Shown piece by piece: positions 8,234 through 16,215 of a stretch of DNA of 64,000 nt. Both the position numbers and the translations under genes were made by a program. The first letter of the stretch is position 1, and every line of letters begins with the position of its first letter. This stretch comes from Saccharothrix obliqua. Its GTDB lineage: Bacteria > Actinomycetota > Actinomycetes > Mycobacteriales > Pseudonocardiaceae. The stretch lies in the NCBI RefSeq assembly GCF_019375475.1, contig NZ_JAHXGQ010000005.1:434001-498000 (forward strand), in the 5' to 3' direction. Below the pieces are notes generated by a model that was not told the origin of the DNA, ran no database searches, and saw nothing but the letters and a program-made list of their open reading frames with translations.

Positions 8234-9717
8234 CGGAACTCCACCACCCGGTCGACCTCGCCCAGCAGGGCCGGTCGGTGCGCCACGACCAGGGCCGGCC
8301 GGCCCCGCGTCGCCCTCAGCACGATCTCCTCCGTCCGGCCGTCCAACCGGGACGTCGGCTCGTCCAGCAGCAGCAAGCGGGCGTCGGTGCGGGCCAGCGC
8401 GCGGGCCACGGCGACGCGTTGGCGCTCGCCCGACGACAACGCGTGCCGGGCGTGCACGAGGTCGCCGAGCCCCACGGCGCGGGCCGCCCCCACCACGTCC
8501 GCGCCCGGCGTGCCGAGCGCGATGTTCTCGCCGACGGTGCCCGGGAACAACGTCGGCCGCTGCGGCACCCACGCGAGATGCCGCAGCCACTCCGCGCGGT
8601 CGACCTCACGCAGGTCCACGCCACCCACCAGGACCCGGCCCGCCGTCGGCGGCACGGCGCCCAGCAGCACGGCCAGGGCCGTGCTCTTGCCCGCGCCGCT
8701 CGGCCCGACCAGCGCGACCCGCTCACCCGGCGCCACGGTCAGGTGGAACCCGCTCAACGCGGGCTCCGCCCGGTCCGGGTAGCGGACCTCGACGGCCTCG
8801 AACACGATCGGCGACGTGCGCGGGTCCGGCGGGCGGCGGCGGGTCGTCGTGGTCGTGCGCGGGGTGGTCGCCAGGGCTTGTTCCAGCACGGCCAGCCCTT
8901 CCGCGCTCGCGTGGAACTGCGCGCCCGCGGCCCGCAGCGGCAGGTACGCCTCGGGTGCCAGCAGCAGCACGAGCAACGCCACGTGCAGCGTCACGCCGCC
9001 GTCCAGCAGGCGCAGCCCCACCGGCACCGCGACCAGCGCCACGGACAACGTCGCCACCAGCTCCAGGACCAACGCGGACAGGAACGCGACCCGCAGCGCA
9101 CGCATCGTCTCGGCGGCGTGGGCGTGCGACATCAACCGCACGGTCCGCGCCTGCGCGGCGGCCCGCCCGAACAGCTTGAGCGTGCCCAGACCACGCACCA
9201 CATCGAGGAAGTGACCACCCAGGGACGCCATCGCCGCCCACTGCGCACGTGTCCGCTCACGCGTGTGCACGCCGACCAAGGCCGCGAACACCGGCACGAG
9301 CGGCAGCGTCAAAGCGATGACCAACGCCGAACCCCAGTCCGCGAACGACAACCGCACGAGCACCGCCACCGGCACGGCCGCGGCCACCGCGAGCTGCGGC
9401 AGGTAACCCGCCAGGTACGGCTCGACCGCGTCCAGGCCCTTGACCGCGAGCGTGGCGACCTCGCCGGGCGTGCCGGTCGCGTCACGCAGCACCCGCTTCC
9501 GCAGCGCCGCCTTGACCTTCGCCGCTTCCCGTTGCGCCACAACCTGTCCGACCCACACCCACGCGGCACGCGCGACCACCACGCCGAGCAGCGGGACCAC
9601 CCCGCCGGCACCGCTCAGCACGGACGCGAGCAGTTCCGCCTGCACCGGCACGAGGACAGCCGTCACCGCCGCGAGCACCCCCAGCGCGACGGCGTAACGC
9701 CGGTCAACGTGCCGCAC
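8230..9717 (-). CDS. cydD: CydD-type ABC exporter subunit
   Basis: This is the other half of the CydDC exporter, 495 residues (usual length about 550-590). The N-terminal membrane domain keeps the family signature KGLDAVEPYLAGYLPQL (about residues 93-109). The ATPase domain has Walker A GPSGAGKST, an intact Q-loop (WVPQRPTLFPGTVGENIALG), the signature ALSSGERQRVAVARAL and Walker B LLLLDEPTSRLD. It is thus the ATPase half with the better conserved motifs. The ATG start lies 14 bases inside the end of cydB, which indicates one tightly coupled cydABDC operon. Confidence 0.9.
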   Translation of the reverse strand: MRHVDRRYAVALGVLAAVTAVLVPVQAELLASVLSGAGGVVPLLGVVVARAAWVWVGQVVAQREAAKVKAALRKRVLRDATGTPGEVATLAVKGLDAVEPYLAGYLPQLAVAAAVPVAVLVRLSFADWGSALVIALTLPLVPVFAALVGVHTRERTRAQWAAMASLGGHFLDVVRGLGTLKLFGRAAAQARTVRLMSHAHAAETMRALRVAFLSALVLELVATLSVALVAVPVGLRLLDGGVTLHVALLVLLLAPEAYLPLRAAGAQFHASAEGLAVLEQALATTPRTTTTTRRRPPDPRTSPIVFEAVEVRYPDRAEPALSGFHLTVAPGERVALVGPSGAGKSTALAVLLGAVPPTAGRVLVGGVDLREVDRAEWLRHLAWVPQRPTLFPGTVGENIALGTPGADVVGAARAVGLGDLVHARHALSSGERQRVAVARALARTDARLLLLDEPTSRLDGRTEEIVLRATRGRPALVVAHRPALLGEVDRVVEFR

Positions 9718-10555
9718 GGGACATCCACCACGTGGCCCACTGGAACAACAGCACCAGCGGCAGCACGGCCAGCGCCACCCAGCTCAACGCACGCAGGGTC
9801 GGGGCGTGCGCCATGACTCCGGCGGTCACCACGGACTGCGCGCCGAACACGGTGAGCACGGGCAGCACGCACGTGGTGGCCGTGCAGAGGAACGCGAGCC
9901 GGTGCGCGCCCGAGCGCAACGCGAACCACGTGCCCACGAGCAACGCCACCGCCACCGCCGCGCCGATCCACCCGTAACCGGGTTCGCGCACCACGCCGCC
10001 GAACGCCACCGCCGCGGCCACGAACGCCACCGCCGGCAGCACCAGCGCCCTGGCGATCCGCGTGGCCCGCTCACGCGCCGGGCCACGCAGCCGCCAGGTC
10101 AGGAAAACCGCGCCGTGCAACAGGAACAGCACCGGCACCCCGATACCCCACAACGCACGCGGACCACCGAGGACGGAGCCCAGCAGCAGGCCCCAGCCGA
10201 CCGCGACGGTCAGCGCTCCGCCGACCAGCGGCACGTCCCACCACGGGTGCGACCTCAGCTGCACGGCCGCCGTGAACGCGACCAATCCCACCAGGACGAC
10301 CACGAACGGGACGCGTTGCGCGGACAGCAACTCGCCCTCAAGCCCGGGGAACGCGCCGAACAGCACGCCCGCGGCGGCCACCAGCCACACCTCGTTGCCC
10401 AGGAAGAACGGCGTCATCGACCGCAGCACGCGGCCCCGTTCCGCCTCGTCCCGGCCGACGAACCGGAACAGCAGCCCGACGCCGTAGTCGAAGCCCGCCA
10501 ACGCGAAGTACCCCGCCGTCAGCAACGCCAGCAGGACGACCCACAGACCTTCCAC
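9704..10555 (-). CDS. cydB: Cytochrome bd oxidase subunit II
   Basis: CydB is the structural partner of CydA in the membrane-bound oxidase. The 283-residue protein begins with the expected GYFALAGFDYGVGLLFRFV motif and the NEVWLVAAAGVLFGAFP segment, and has about eight hydrophobic segments. It is shorter than most CydB proteins (330-380 residues), in line with the other compact subunits of this operon. The ATG follows a GGAAGGGAAATCGCT ribosome site. A 21-base gap separates it from cydA. Confidence 0.9.
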   Translation of the reverse strand: MEGLWVVLLALLTAGYFALAGFDYGVGLLFRFVGRDEAERGRVLRSMTPFFLGNEVWLVAAAGVLFGAFPGLEGELLSAQRVPFVVVLVGLVAFTAAVQLRSHPWWDVPLVGGALTVAVGWGLLLGSVLGGPRALWGIGVPVLFLLHGAVFLTWRLRGPARERATRIARALVLPAVAFVAAAVAFGGVVREPGYGWIGAAVAVALLVGTWFALRSGAHRLAFLCTATTCVLPVLTVFGAQSVVTAGVMAHAPTLRALSWVALAVLPLVLLFQWATWWMSRAAR

Positions 10556-10576
10556 AGCGATTTCCCTTCCGGAGGC

Positions 10577-11740
10577 TCACAGCGCGGGCACGAGCGGGGA
10601 CACGGGTTCGGCGTGCTCGACCGGTCCACGCCGCGCGAGGCGGGCGATGAGCACCCAGTCGGCGACCGCCAGCACGGCGAACACGGCGGTGAAGGCGATG
10701 AACGAGAACAACATCCCGTCCCGGCTCACGTCCGACATCGCGTCCTCGGTGCGCAGCAGCCCGTAGACGAGCCACGGCTGCCGGCCCAGCTCGCGGTACA
10801 GCCACCCGCCGATGGCGGCGATGAACGGCAGCGGGATGCCGATCACCATCAGGTACAGCGGGAACCTCATGCGCACCACCAGGTCCCGCAGCAGCAGCGG
10901 CACGGTGAGCCAGCTGACCAGCAGCAGGACCATCCCGATCTGGATCATGAAGCCGAGGCCGACCGCGCCACCGACACCCGCGTCCGCCGTCTTGGTCGGC
11001 TGCCACGCCATGAGCGCCGGGAACTGGGCGAAGCCCGCACCGACCAGCAACGGCGTCACCACGGCGGTCGTCACCACGCCCAGCCGCAGCGACCGCCGGA
11101 AGAAGTCGACCTCGGTGGTGCGCTTGATGAAGTGGTACGCGCTGACGCCGGTGACGAACACGCCGCCGACCGTCAGCGCGGCGAGCACCACGTGCCACAC
11201 CGCGGTGGTGAACAGCGGGTTGGTGAGCAGCGCCGGGAAGTCCACCAGGCGCAGCACGCCGTCGCGCTCCTCGTGGCCGACCGGGTGCTGGAGGAACGCG
11301 TTCGCCACCATGATCCACAGCGCCGAGGCGTACGCGGTGAGCGCGACCAGCCAGATCAACGCCAGGTGGACCCACCGGCCGAGCCGGTCCCAGCCGAAGA
11401 TCCACAGCCCCAGGAAGGTGGACTCCAGGAAGAACGCGACCAGCGTCTCCACCGCCAGCGGAGCGCCGAACACGTCGCCCGCGTAGTGGGAGAGCCCGGA
11501 CCAGTTCAGGCCGAACTGGAACTCCATCACGATGCCCGTGGCGATGCCGAGCGCGTAGTTCACCACGTAGAGCCGGCCCCAGAACCGCGTCATCCGCGCG
11601 TGCACGGGGTTCCCGGTCACCGCGCCACGCGTCTGCATGATCGCGACCAGCGTCACCAGCCCCAGCGTGAGCAGCACGAACAGGAAGTGGAACGACGTCG
11701 TCACGGCGAACTGGAGCCGGGCGAGTCCGAGTGCGTCCAT
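10577..11740 (-). CDS. cydA: Cytochrome bd oxidase subunit I, shortened
   Basis: CydA is the haem-carrying subunit of the bd-type terminal oxidase. This one has 387 residues, against about 485-520 in most bacteria. The expected haem region RLQFAVTTSFHFLF (His 18), the PLAVETLVAFFLEST acidic pair, the WHVV histidine, a FMIQIG methionine candidate and the GGWLYRELGRQPW motif are present. The periplasmic quinol loop is almost gone. After QFPALMAWQPTKTAD the chain goes straight into the next membrane helix, and the acidic residue that follows the lysine in canonical Q-loops is missing. A TACCGT box eight bases before the ATG suggests leaderless transcription. Confidence 0.9.
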   Translation of the reverse strand: MDALGLARLQFAVTTSFHFLFVLLTLGLVTLVAIMQTRGAVTGNPVHARMTRFWGRLYVVNYALGIATGIVMEFQFGLNWSGLSHYAGDVFGAPLAVETLVAFFLESTFLGLWIFGWDRLGRWVHLALIWLVALTAYASALWIMVANAFLQHPVGHEERDGVLRLVDFPALLTNPLFTTAVWHVVLAALTVGGVFVTGVSAYHFIKRTTEVDFFRRSLRLGVVTTAVVTPLLVGAGFAQFPALMAWQPTKTADAGVGGAVGLGFMIQIGMVLLLVSWLTVPLLLRDLVVRMRFPLYLMVIGIPLPFIAAIGGWLYRELGRQPWLVYGLLRTEDAMSDVSRDGMLFSFIAFTAVFAVLAVADWVLIARLARRGPVEHAEPVSPLVPAL

Positions 11741-11748
11741 GGGTAGTG

Positions 11749-11829
11749 ACGGTATAGGTAGGCAGGCAACATGTGATCGGGGTCGTCCCTGATGTGTCCC
11801 GGATCTCCGACCCGTAGAGTGGCTACCTA
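11749..11829. promoter_or_regulatory. Divergent cydA / padR control region
   Basis: The cydA -10 (TACCGT, minus strand, 11754-11749) and the padR -10 (TAGAGT, 11815-11820) both lie eight bases before their starts. Two nearly identical inverted sites flank the region. ATAGGTAGG at 11754-11762 abuts the cydA -10. GGCTACCTAT at 11821-11830 overlaps the padR start and is its inverted counterpart (ATAGGTAGCC) with one mismatch. They are plausible PadR binding sites, which would link the repressor to the bd oxidase genes. Confidence 0.45.
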
Positions 11830-12167
11830 TGAAGTCCGATGCGCTGCGCGGCCACCTCGACGCGCTGCTGCTCGCCGTGCTCGACGGCGGGCAGCTGCAC
11901 GGCTACGCGATCATCGAGGCGCTGCAACGGCGCAGCGGCGGCGCGCTCGACCTGCCGACCGGCACCGTCTACCCCGCGCTGCGCCGGCTGGAGACCGCCG
12001 GCCTGGTGTCCGGCGAGTGGAGCACCGTCGGCGGTCGCCGGCGGCGCACCTACCGGCTCACCAAGGCCGGGCAGCGCGCGTTGGCCGCCGAGCGGACCGC
12101 GTGGCACGAGTTCACCACCGCGATCGAGGGCGTCCTGGGAGGTGGGCCGTGGCCGGCGCGGGCGTGA
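11829..12167 (+). CDS. PadR-family transcriptional regulator
   Basis: This is a 112-residue winged-helix regulator. The PadR pattern is clear: LLLAVLDGGQLHGYAIIEAL at residues 12-31, then LPTGTVYPALRRLETAGLVSGEW, then the wing GGRRRRTYRLTKAG. PadR proteins are usually repressors released by small molecules. The downstream gene overlaps it and encodes a membrane protein with an HAAS-type domain, a common partner of PadR regulators. It is divergent from cydA and may control it through the paired ATAGGTAGG sites. Confidence 0.9.
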   Translation: MKSDALRGHLDALLLAVLDGGQLHGYAIIEALQRRSGGALDLPTGTVYPALRRLETAGLVSGEWSTVGGRRRRTYRLTKAGQRALAAERTAWHEFTTAIEGVLGGGPWPARA

Positions 12168-12832
12168 TCGACGACTACCTCACCGACCTCGGCGGTCGGC
12201 TGCGCGGCCCCGAGCACGTCAAGGAGGACCTGCTCGCCGAAGCACGCGACAGCCTGGACGACGCGGCGGCGGCCTACCGGGACGGCGGCCTGGCCGCGGC
12301 CGAGGCGCAGGCCCGCGCGGTCGCCGACTTCGGCCCGGTCGACCACACCGCCCGCGACTACCAGGGCCTGCTGGCGCTCGCGCACAGCGTCCGGACGCTG
12401 TGGACGCTCATCGTGGTCCTCCCGCTCGCCCGCGTGCTGTGGGAGCTGAACCTCGCGTTCTGGATCGGCTCGTGGCCCTCGTTCGACGGCGTCGCGCCGC
12501 CGCCCGCCTGGTACCTGTGGGTGGCCCGCGCGAACGACTCCGCGGGCTGGGTCGTCGCGGGCGCGGCGCTGTGCGCCCTGGTGGTCGGCCGCGTGCTCGC
12601 CCGGCGCGGCGTGGGCGCGGCCCCGCTCGCCCGGTTCGCGGGCGCGGTCGCGGTCGCCGGGATGGGCTTCGCGTTGTTCGGCAACCTGTCGATCCTGCTC
12701 GCCACGGCGCAGCTCGACGCGGCCCGGCTGGTGATGTCGCCGCCGGTCGCGGCGGCCTCGGTGGTGTCCGTCCTGATCATGCTCCGGCTCACCGTGCTGG
12801 CCCGGCGCTGCGTGGTGTTCGCGTCGGTCTAG
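12149..12832 (+). CDS. HAAS-domain membrane protein, PadR partner
   Basis: This is a 227-residue protein starting with GTG inside the end of padR. Residues 1-70 form a helical cytoplasmic domain (DDYLTDLGGRLRG...DLLAEARDSLDDAAAAYRDGG...ADFGP) of the DUF1700/HAAS type. About four membrane segments follow. Such proteins are encoded next to PadR regulators and are thought to be small-molecule or membrane-stress sensors that work with them. The assignment rests on the domain pattern and the overlap. No enzymatic motif is visible. Confidence 0.75.
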   Translation: MAGAGVIDDYLTDLGGRLRGPEHVKEDLLAEARDSLDDAAAAYRDGGLAAAEAQARAVADFGPVDHTARDYQGLLALAHSVRTLWTLIVVLPLARVLWELNLAFWIGSWPSFDGVAPPPAWYLWVARANDSAGWVVAGAALCALVVGRVLARRGVGAAPLARFAGAVAVAGMGFALFGNLSILLATAQLDAARLVMSPPVAAASVVSVLIMLRLTVLARRCVVFASV

Positions 12833-12878
12833 CGTTCCTTAGCGCTGCGCCGACACCGGATGTGCCACGATTCGTCGT

Positions 12879-13178
12879 GTGACCACCGCGCTCATCTACC
12901 TCGTCGTCATGGTCCTCGTGGCGGCCGTGGTGTTCCTGCTCGCGTCGTTGGTGTTCGGGCGGGGGGAGGAGCTGGCCCCGCTGCCGCCGGGTGCGTCGCC
13001 GACCAGGCTGCCCGCCGAGTCGGTGTCCCCGGACGACGTCCGGGACCTGCGGTTCCAGCAGGTCTTCCGCGGTTACAAGATGACCGAGGTGGACTGGGCG
13101 CTGGACCGGCTCGCGACCGAGGTGGCGCGGTTGCGGGAGCGGGTCGCCGAGTTGGAGGCGGAGCGTGACCCGGCTTGA
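12879..13178 (+). CDS. DivIVA-domain membrane-anchored protein
   Basis: This is a 99-residue protein with an N-terminal membrane segment (residues about 4-25). A DivIVA-like core follows (DLRFQQVFRGYKMTEVDWALDRLATEVARLRERVAELEAE). The motif F-RGY---EVD-ALD is the DivIVA signature, and the end is a short coiled coil. It corresponds to M. tuberculosis Rv1209, which lies next to tag. A role at curved membranes or the growth pole is likely but unproven. The start is GTG 12879. The next gene starts 14 bases before its stop. Confidence 0.8.
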   Translation: MTTALIYLVVMVLVAAVVFLLASLVFGRGEELAPLPPGASPTRLPAESVSPDDVRDLRFQQVFRGYKMTEVDWALDRLATEVARLRERVAELEAERDPA

Positions 13179-13575
13179 GCTGCGCGTCGACGTCGCCGCC
13201 CCGGCGGAGGTGACGTGGGCGGCCGGCACCGACTGGGCCCGCCAGGGCGAGTGGATGCTCGCCACGCGGGTCGCGGTGACCGGCGGCGACGGCCGGGGCG
13301 TCGGCACCGAGCTGACCGCCTTCACCGGCCTCGGCCCGATCGGCTTCACCGACACCATGACCGTCACCGAGTGGGACCCGCCGCACCGCTGCGTCGTGCG
13401 CCACACCGGCTGGTTCGTGCGCGGCACGGCCGAGTTCCGGGTGGTGCCGCACGGCCCGCGCAGCGAGTTCGCGTGGGCCGAGGACGTGCCCGCGCTGCTC
13501 GGCCTCGCGCTCCGGCCGGGTGTGCGCTGGTCCCTGCACAGGTTCGCCGAATTCGCCCGGGAGTACCACCGATGA
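13165..13575 (+). CDS. SRPBCC (START-like) domain protein
   Basis: This is a 136-residue helix-grip protein of the SRPBCC/polyketide cyclase superfamily, whose members bind hydrophobic ligands in a deep pocket. The typical pattern is VDVAAPAEVTWAAGTDWARQGEW at the start, GVGTELTAFTGLG, VTEWDPPHRCVVRHTG in the middle, and a C-terminal helix with RFAEFARE. The GTG start overlaps the DivIVA-like gene, and the stop overlaps the tag start (ATGA), so the three genes are translationally coupled. The ligand is unknown. Confidence 0.8.
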   Translation: MTRLELRVDVAAPAEVTWAAGTDWARQGEWMLATRVAVTGGDGRGVGTELTAFTGLGPIGFTDTMTVTEWDPPHRCVVRHTGWFVRGTAEFRVVPHGPRSEFAWAEDVPALLGLALRPGVRWSLHRFAEFAREYHR

Positions 13576-14129
13576 ACCGTTGCCCGTGGGGCGACAGCAC
13601 GCCGGACTACATCGACTACCACGACCACGAGTGGGGCGTTGAGCTGCACGGCGACGTGGAGATGTTCGAGCGGATGTGCCTGGAGTCGTTCCAGTCCGGC
13701 CTGTCCTGGATCACCATCCTGCGCAAGCGGGAGAACTTCCGGCGCGCGTTCGCGGGCTTCACGCCCGAGACCGTGGCCGCGTTCGGGTCCGCGGACTTCG
13801 ACCGGCTGATGGCCGACGCGGGCATCGTCCGCAACCGCGCCAAGATCAACGCGGCGATCGCCAACGCCCGCGTCGTAGCCGAGCTGGACGTCTCGCTGGA
13901 CGAACTGCTGTGGTCGTTCGCGCCGGAGACCCACGAGCGGCCGGCGACGGCGGCCGACGTGCCCGCCGTCACCGCCGAGTCCAAGGCGATGGCCAAGGAG
14001 CTGAAGCGACGCGGGTTCGTGTTCCTCGGACCCACCACCTGCTACGCGTTGATGCAGGCCACGGGCATGGTCGACGACCACATCGCGACCTGCTTCCGCG
14101 CCGCTCAGCCCGCCGTCAGCGGCCGGTGA
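13572..14129 (+). CDS. tag: DNA-3-methyladenine glycosylase I
   Basis: Tag removes 3-methyladenine from alkylated DNA to start base excision repair. The 185-residue protein has the family's zinc ligands: Cys 4 (NRCPWG), the histidine of DYHDHEWG, and the C-terminal His and Cys in DDHIATC. Core motifs are ESFQSGLSWITILRKRENFRRAFAGF, DAGIVRNRAKI and GFVFLGPTTCYALMQATGMV. The length equals the usual 185-195 residues. It ends 14 bases into the convergent enoyl-CoA hydratase gene. Confidence 0.95.
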   Translation: MNRCPWGDSTPDYIDYHDHEWGVELHGDVEMFERMCLESFQSGLSWITILRKRENFRRAFAGFTPETVAAFGSADFDRLMADAGIVRNRAKINAAIANARVVAELDVSLDELLWSFAPETHERPATAADVPAVTAESKAMAKELKRRGFVFLGPTTCYALMQATGMVDDHIATCFRAAQPAVSGR

Positions 14130-14895
14130 ACACCGCCGGCCGCTTCGCCACGAACGCGGCCACGGCCTCCCGGTGGTCGGCGGTCGCGCCCGCCTCGGCC
14201 TGCGTGCGCGCCTCGACCTCCAGCGCCGCCGCCAGCTCGCCGGAGAACGCCATCGCCTCCTTGATCTTGGCGTAGGCCGTGGTCGGGCCCGCCGCGAGCG
14301 CGCGGGCCAGCTCCAGCGCGGCGGGCAGCGCCTCGCCGTCCGGCACGACCCGGTTCACCATGCCGATCCGCAACGCCTCCTCGGCGCCCACCGGCTGCGC
14401 GAGCAGCATCATCTCCATCGCCCGGCCGTGGCCGATCAGCCTCGGCAGCGTCCACGACGCGCCCGTGTCGGCGGACAGGCCCACGTTCGCGAAGGCCATC
14501 AGGAACTTCGCCGACTCGGCCGCGATCCGCAGGTCGCACGCGTACGCCAGGGACGCGCCCGCGCCCGCCGCCGTGCCGTTGACCGCCGCGAGCACCGGCT
14601 TCGGCATCGCCACGACGGCCTTGACCAGCGGGTTGTAGTGGCGCTCGACGGTGGCCAGCGGCTGCGGGTCGCCGGACTCCAGCAGCCCGACGTGCTCCTT
14701 GAGGTCCTGCCCCGCGCAGAACGCGCGGCCCGCGCCGGTGATCACCACCGCCCGCACCGACTCGTCCGCCGACGCCTCCCGGACCGCCGCCAGCAGCCGC
14801 TCCTTCAACGCCGTGGTGAACGAGTTGAACGACTCGGGCCGGTTCAGGGTGAAGGTGCGAACACCGTCCGCGTCGTCGATGAGCAGTTCGGACAC
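14116..14895 (-). CDS. Enoyl-CoA hydratase/isomerase, PaaG-like
   Basis: This is a 259-residue crotonase-fold protein. The oxyanion-hole segments are AFCAGQDLKEH (about residues 57-67) and AVNGTAAGAGASLAYACDLRIA (about 103-124), followed by FANVGLSADTGASWTLPRLIG. The Asp in SADTGASW, in place of the hydratase Glu, is typical of PaaG, the isomerase of ring-epoxyphenylacetyl-CoA. The GTG start has a GGAGG ribosome site seven bases before it. The adjacent PaaX-type regulator 15 bases upstream supports a role in phenylacetate or another aryl/acyl-CoA route, but no other paa gene is present here. Confidence 0.85.
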   Translation of the reverse strand: MSELLIDDADGVRTFTLNRPESFNSFTTALKERLLAAVREASADESVRAVVITGAGRAFCAGQDLKEHVGLLESGDPQPLATVERHYNPLVKAVVAMPKPVLAAVNGTAAGAGASLAYACDLRIAAESAKFLMAFANVGLSADTGASWTLPRLIGHGRAMEMMLLAQPVGAEEALRIGMVNRVVPDGEALPAALELARALAAGPTTAYAKIKEAMAFSGELAAALEVEARTQAEAGATADHREAVAAFVAKRPAVFTGR

Positions 14896-14910
14896 GTGGA
14901 GACCTCCGGT

Positions 14911-15690
14911 CTAGTCGATACCCAGGCTGTCGTCGACGAACTCGCGCACCGCGGGCGCGAGCCGCGCGGTGTGCCGGTCGAAGAACTCCGCCGCCTCGTG
15001 GCCCGGCCAGTCGGCGGGCAGCAGCTCGCGGGGCAGCCCGGGGTCGCGGAACAGGAACTTCCGCCACGCGTGCAGGAACCGCTGGGACGCCGCGAACGCC
15101 GCCGGCGGCGTCGTTCCGTCCACAGCGGACATCACCGGTTCCCACTCGGCGACGAACCGCGCGTAGTCCGCGCCGAGGGCGCCCAGGTCCCACGCCCGTG
15201 CCGCCAACGCCACGTCCGGACCGTCGTGCGCGCCGTGGAACGCGGCGGACGCGACGCCCTCGGCGGCCAGCACGTCGGTCAGCTCCGGCGACGGCCGCGG
15301 CGCGATCCACGTCACGGGTCCCAACGCGCCGTAGCCGAGCAGTTGCAGGGAGGAGGCGAGCCGGTCGCGGGCCTCGCGGGCGGGCAGCTCCTCCAGCACC
15401 ACGACGTGCCACCGACCGTCCCAGGTGGACGGCCTCGTCCGGTAGATCCGGGCGGCGGCCTCGTCCAGCCGCCGTTCCGCGCGGGGTGTCATCGCGTAGC
15501 CGGGTCCGGACGCCAGCTTCACCGGCTCCAGCCAGCCCTGCCGCACGGTGCGCGACACGGCGGTGCGCACGGCGGGCGCCGCGAAGTCAAGGGGCTCCAG
15601 CAGCTTGACGAGGGCGGCGATGGTCGCGGCGCCACCCCGCTCGCGGAGGTGACCGCCGTAGACGTCGAAGAGCGCGGAACGTGCTCGCAC
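14911..15690 (-). CDS. paaX: PaaX-family transcriptional regulator
   Basis: This is a 259-residue regulator of the PaaX type, which in known cases represses phenylacetate catabolism and responds to phenylacetyl-CoA. The N-terminal winged helix reads RARSALFDVYGGHLRERGG...AAPAVRTAVSRTVRQGWLEP. The middle domain follows (DGRWHVVVLEELPAREARDRL), then the C-terminal domain with WEPVM and RFLHAWRKFLFRDPGLPRELLPADWPG. The start chosen is GTG 15690, giving the usual N-terminus; in-frame codons at 15714 and 15729 are possible. It is upstream of, and close to, the PaaG-like gene it probably controls. Confidence 0.88.
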   Translation of the reverse strand: MRARSALFDVYGGHLRERGGAATIAALVKLLEPLDFAAPAVRTAVSRTVRQGWLEPVKLASGPGYAMTPRAERRLDEAAARIYRTRPSTWDGRWHVVVLEELPAREARDRLASSLQLLGYGALGPVTWIAPRPSPELTDVLAAEGVASAAFHGAHDGPDVALAARAWDLGALGADYARFVAEWEPVMSAVDGTTPPAAFAASQRFLHAWRKFLFRDPGLPRELLPADWPGHEAAEFFDRHTARLAPAVREFVDDSLGID

Positions 15691-15953
15691 AGGATCGGAG
15701 TCTGTCAGGGAGACCCCGCGACACGCCACAGCCGCCGGAAACGGTCACAACCGGATGACGGTGAAAACGCGGCCGGAAATCCTTGCGCGCACAGCGATCC
15801 AGCCCCTGAACTGGGCGTTGCGGAAGATCGTCGGCATGTCCCGGCCCGGTTGGAAAGATCGGTTCGGTTTCGCCGGTGAGTCCGCATAGGGGAGAATGGG
15901 TCGAGTATCCGGCTCCGGTCGGACGGGGAGAATGTTGACGGAGGGAGCACGCG

Positions 15954-16121
15954 ATGGCGGCCATGAAGCCCCGGACCGGCGACGGTCCCCTTGAGGTCAC
16001 CAAGGAGGGGCGTGGCATCGTGATGCGCGTTCCACTCGAGGGCGGGGGGCGCCTAGTCGTCGAGATGTCGGCGGACGAGGCCAACGCCCTGGGCGACGCC
16101 CTCAAGGCAGCCGCTGGCTGA
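15954..16121 (+). CDS. DUF3117 small conserved protein
   Basis: This is a 55-residue protein, MAAMKPRTGDGPLEVTKEGR at its start, continuing IVMRVPLEGGGRLVVEMSAD and ending EANALGDALKAAAG. It is nearly identical in many actinobacteria and matches M. tuberculosis Rv1211, which sits between tag and the glg genes. The fold and function are unknown to me. The ATG is preceded by a GGAGGGAGC ribosome site. The 260-base gap upstream (15691-15953) must hold its promoter. A hairpin 26 bases downstream suggests it is transcribed alone. Confidence 0.92.
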   Translation: MAAMKPRTGDGPLEVTKEGRGIVMRVPLEGGGRLVVEMSADEANALGDALKAAAG

Positions 16122-16146
16122 CCCAGCCGGAGCGACCAACGTCGAA

Positions 16147-16174
16147 GCCCCGGTTTCCACTGTGGAACCGGGGC
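16147..16174 (+). terminator. Hairpin after the DUF3117 gene
   Basis: GCCCCGGTTTCCAC and GTGGAACCGGGGC pair over about 13 bp with one bulged T and a very small loop. The hairpin lies just after the small DUF3117 gene and before the pepA ribosome site. There is no U tract, as is common for actinobacterial terminators. Confidence 0.6.
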
Positions 16175-16215
16175 ATCGCTTCGTCCTGACCACCCGATTT
16201 CCCCGAGGAGTCCCC

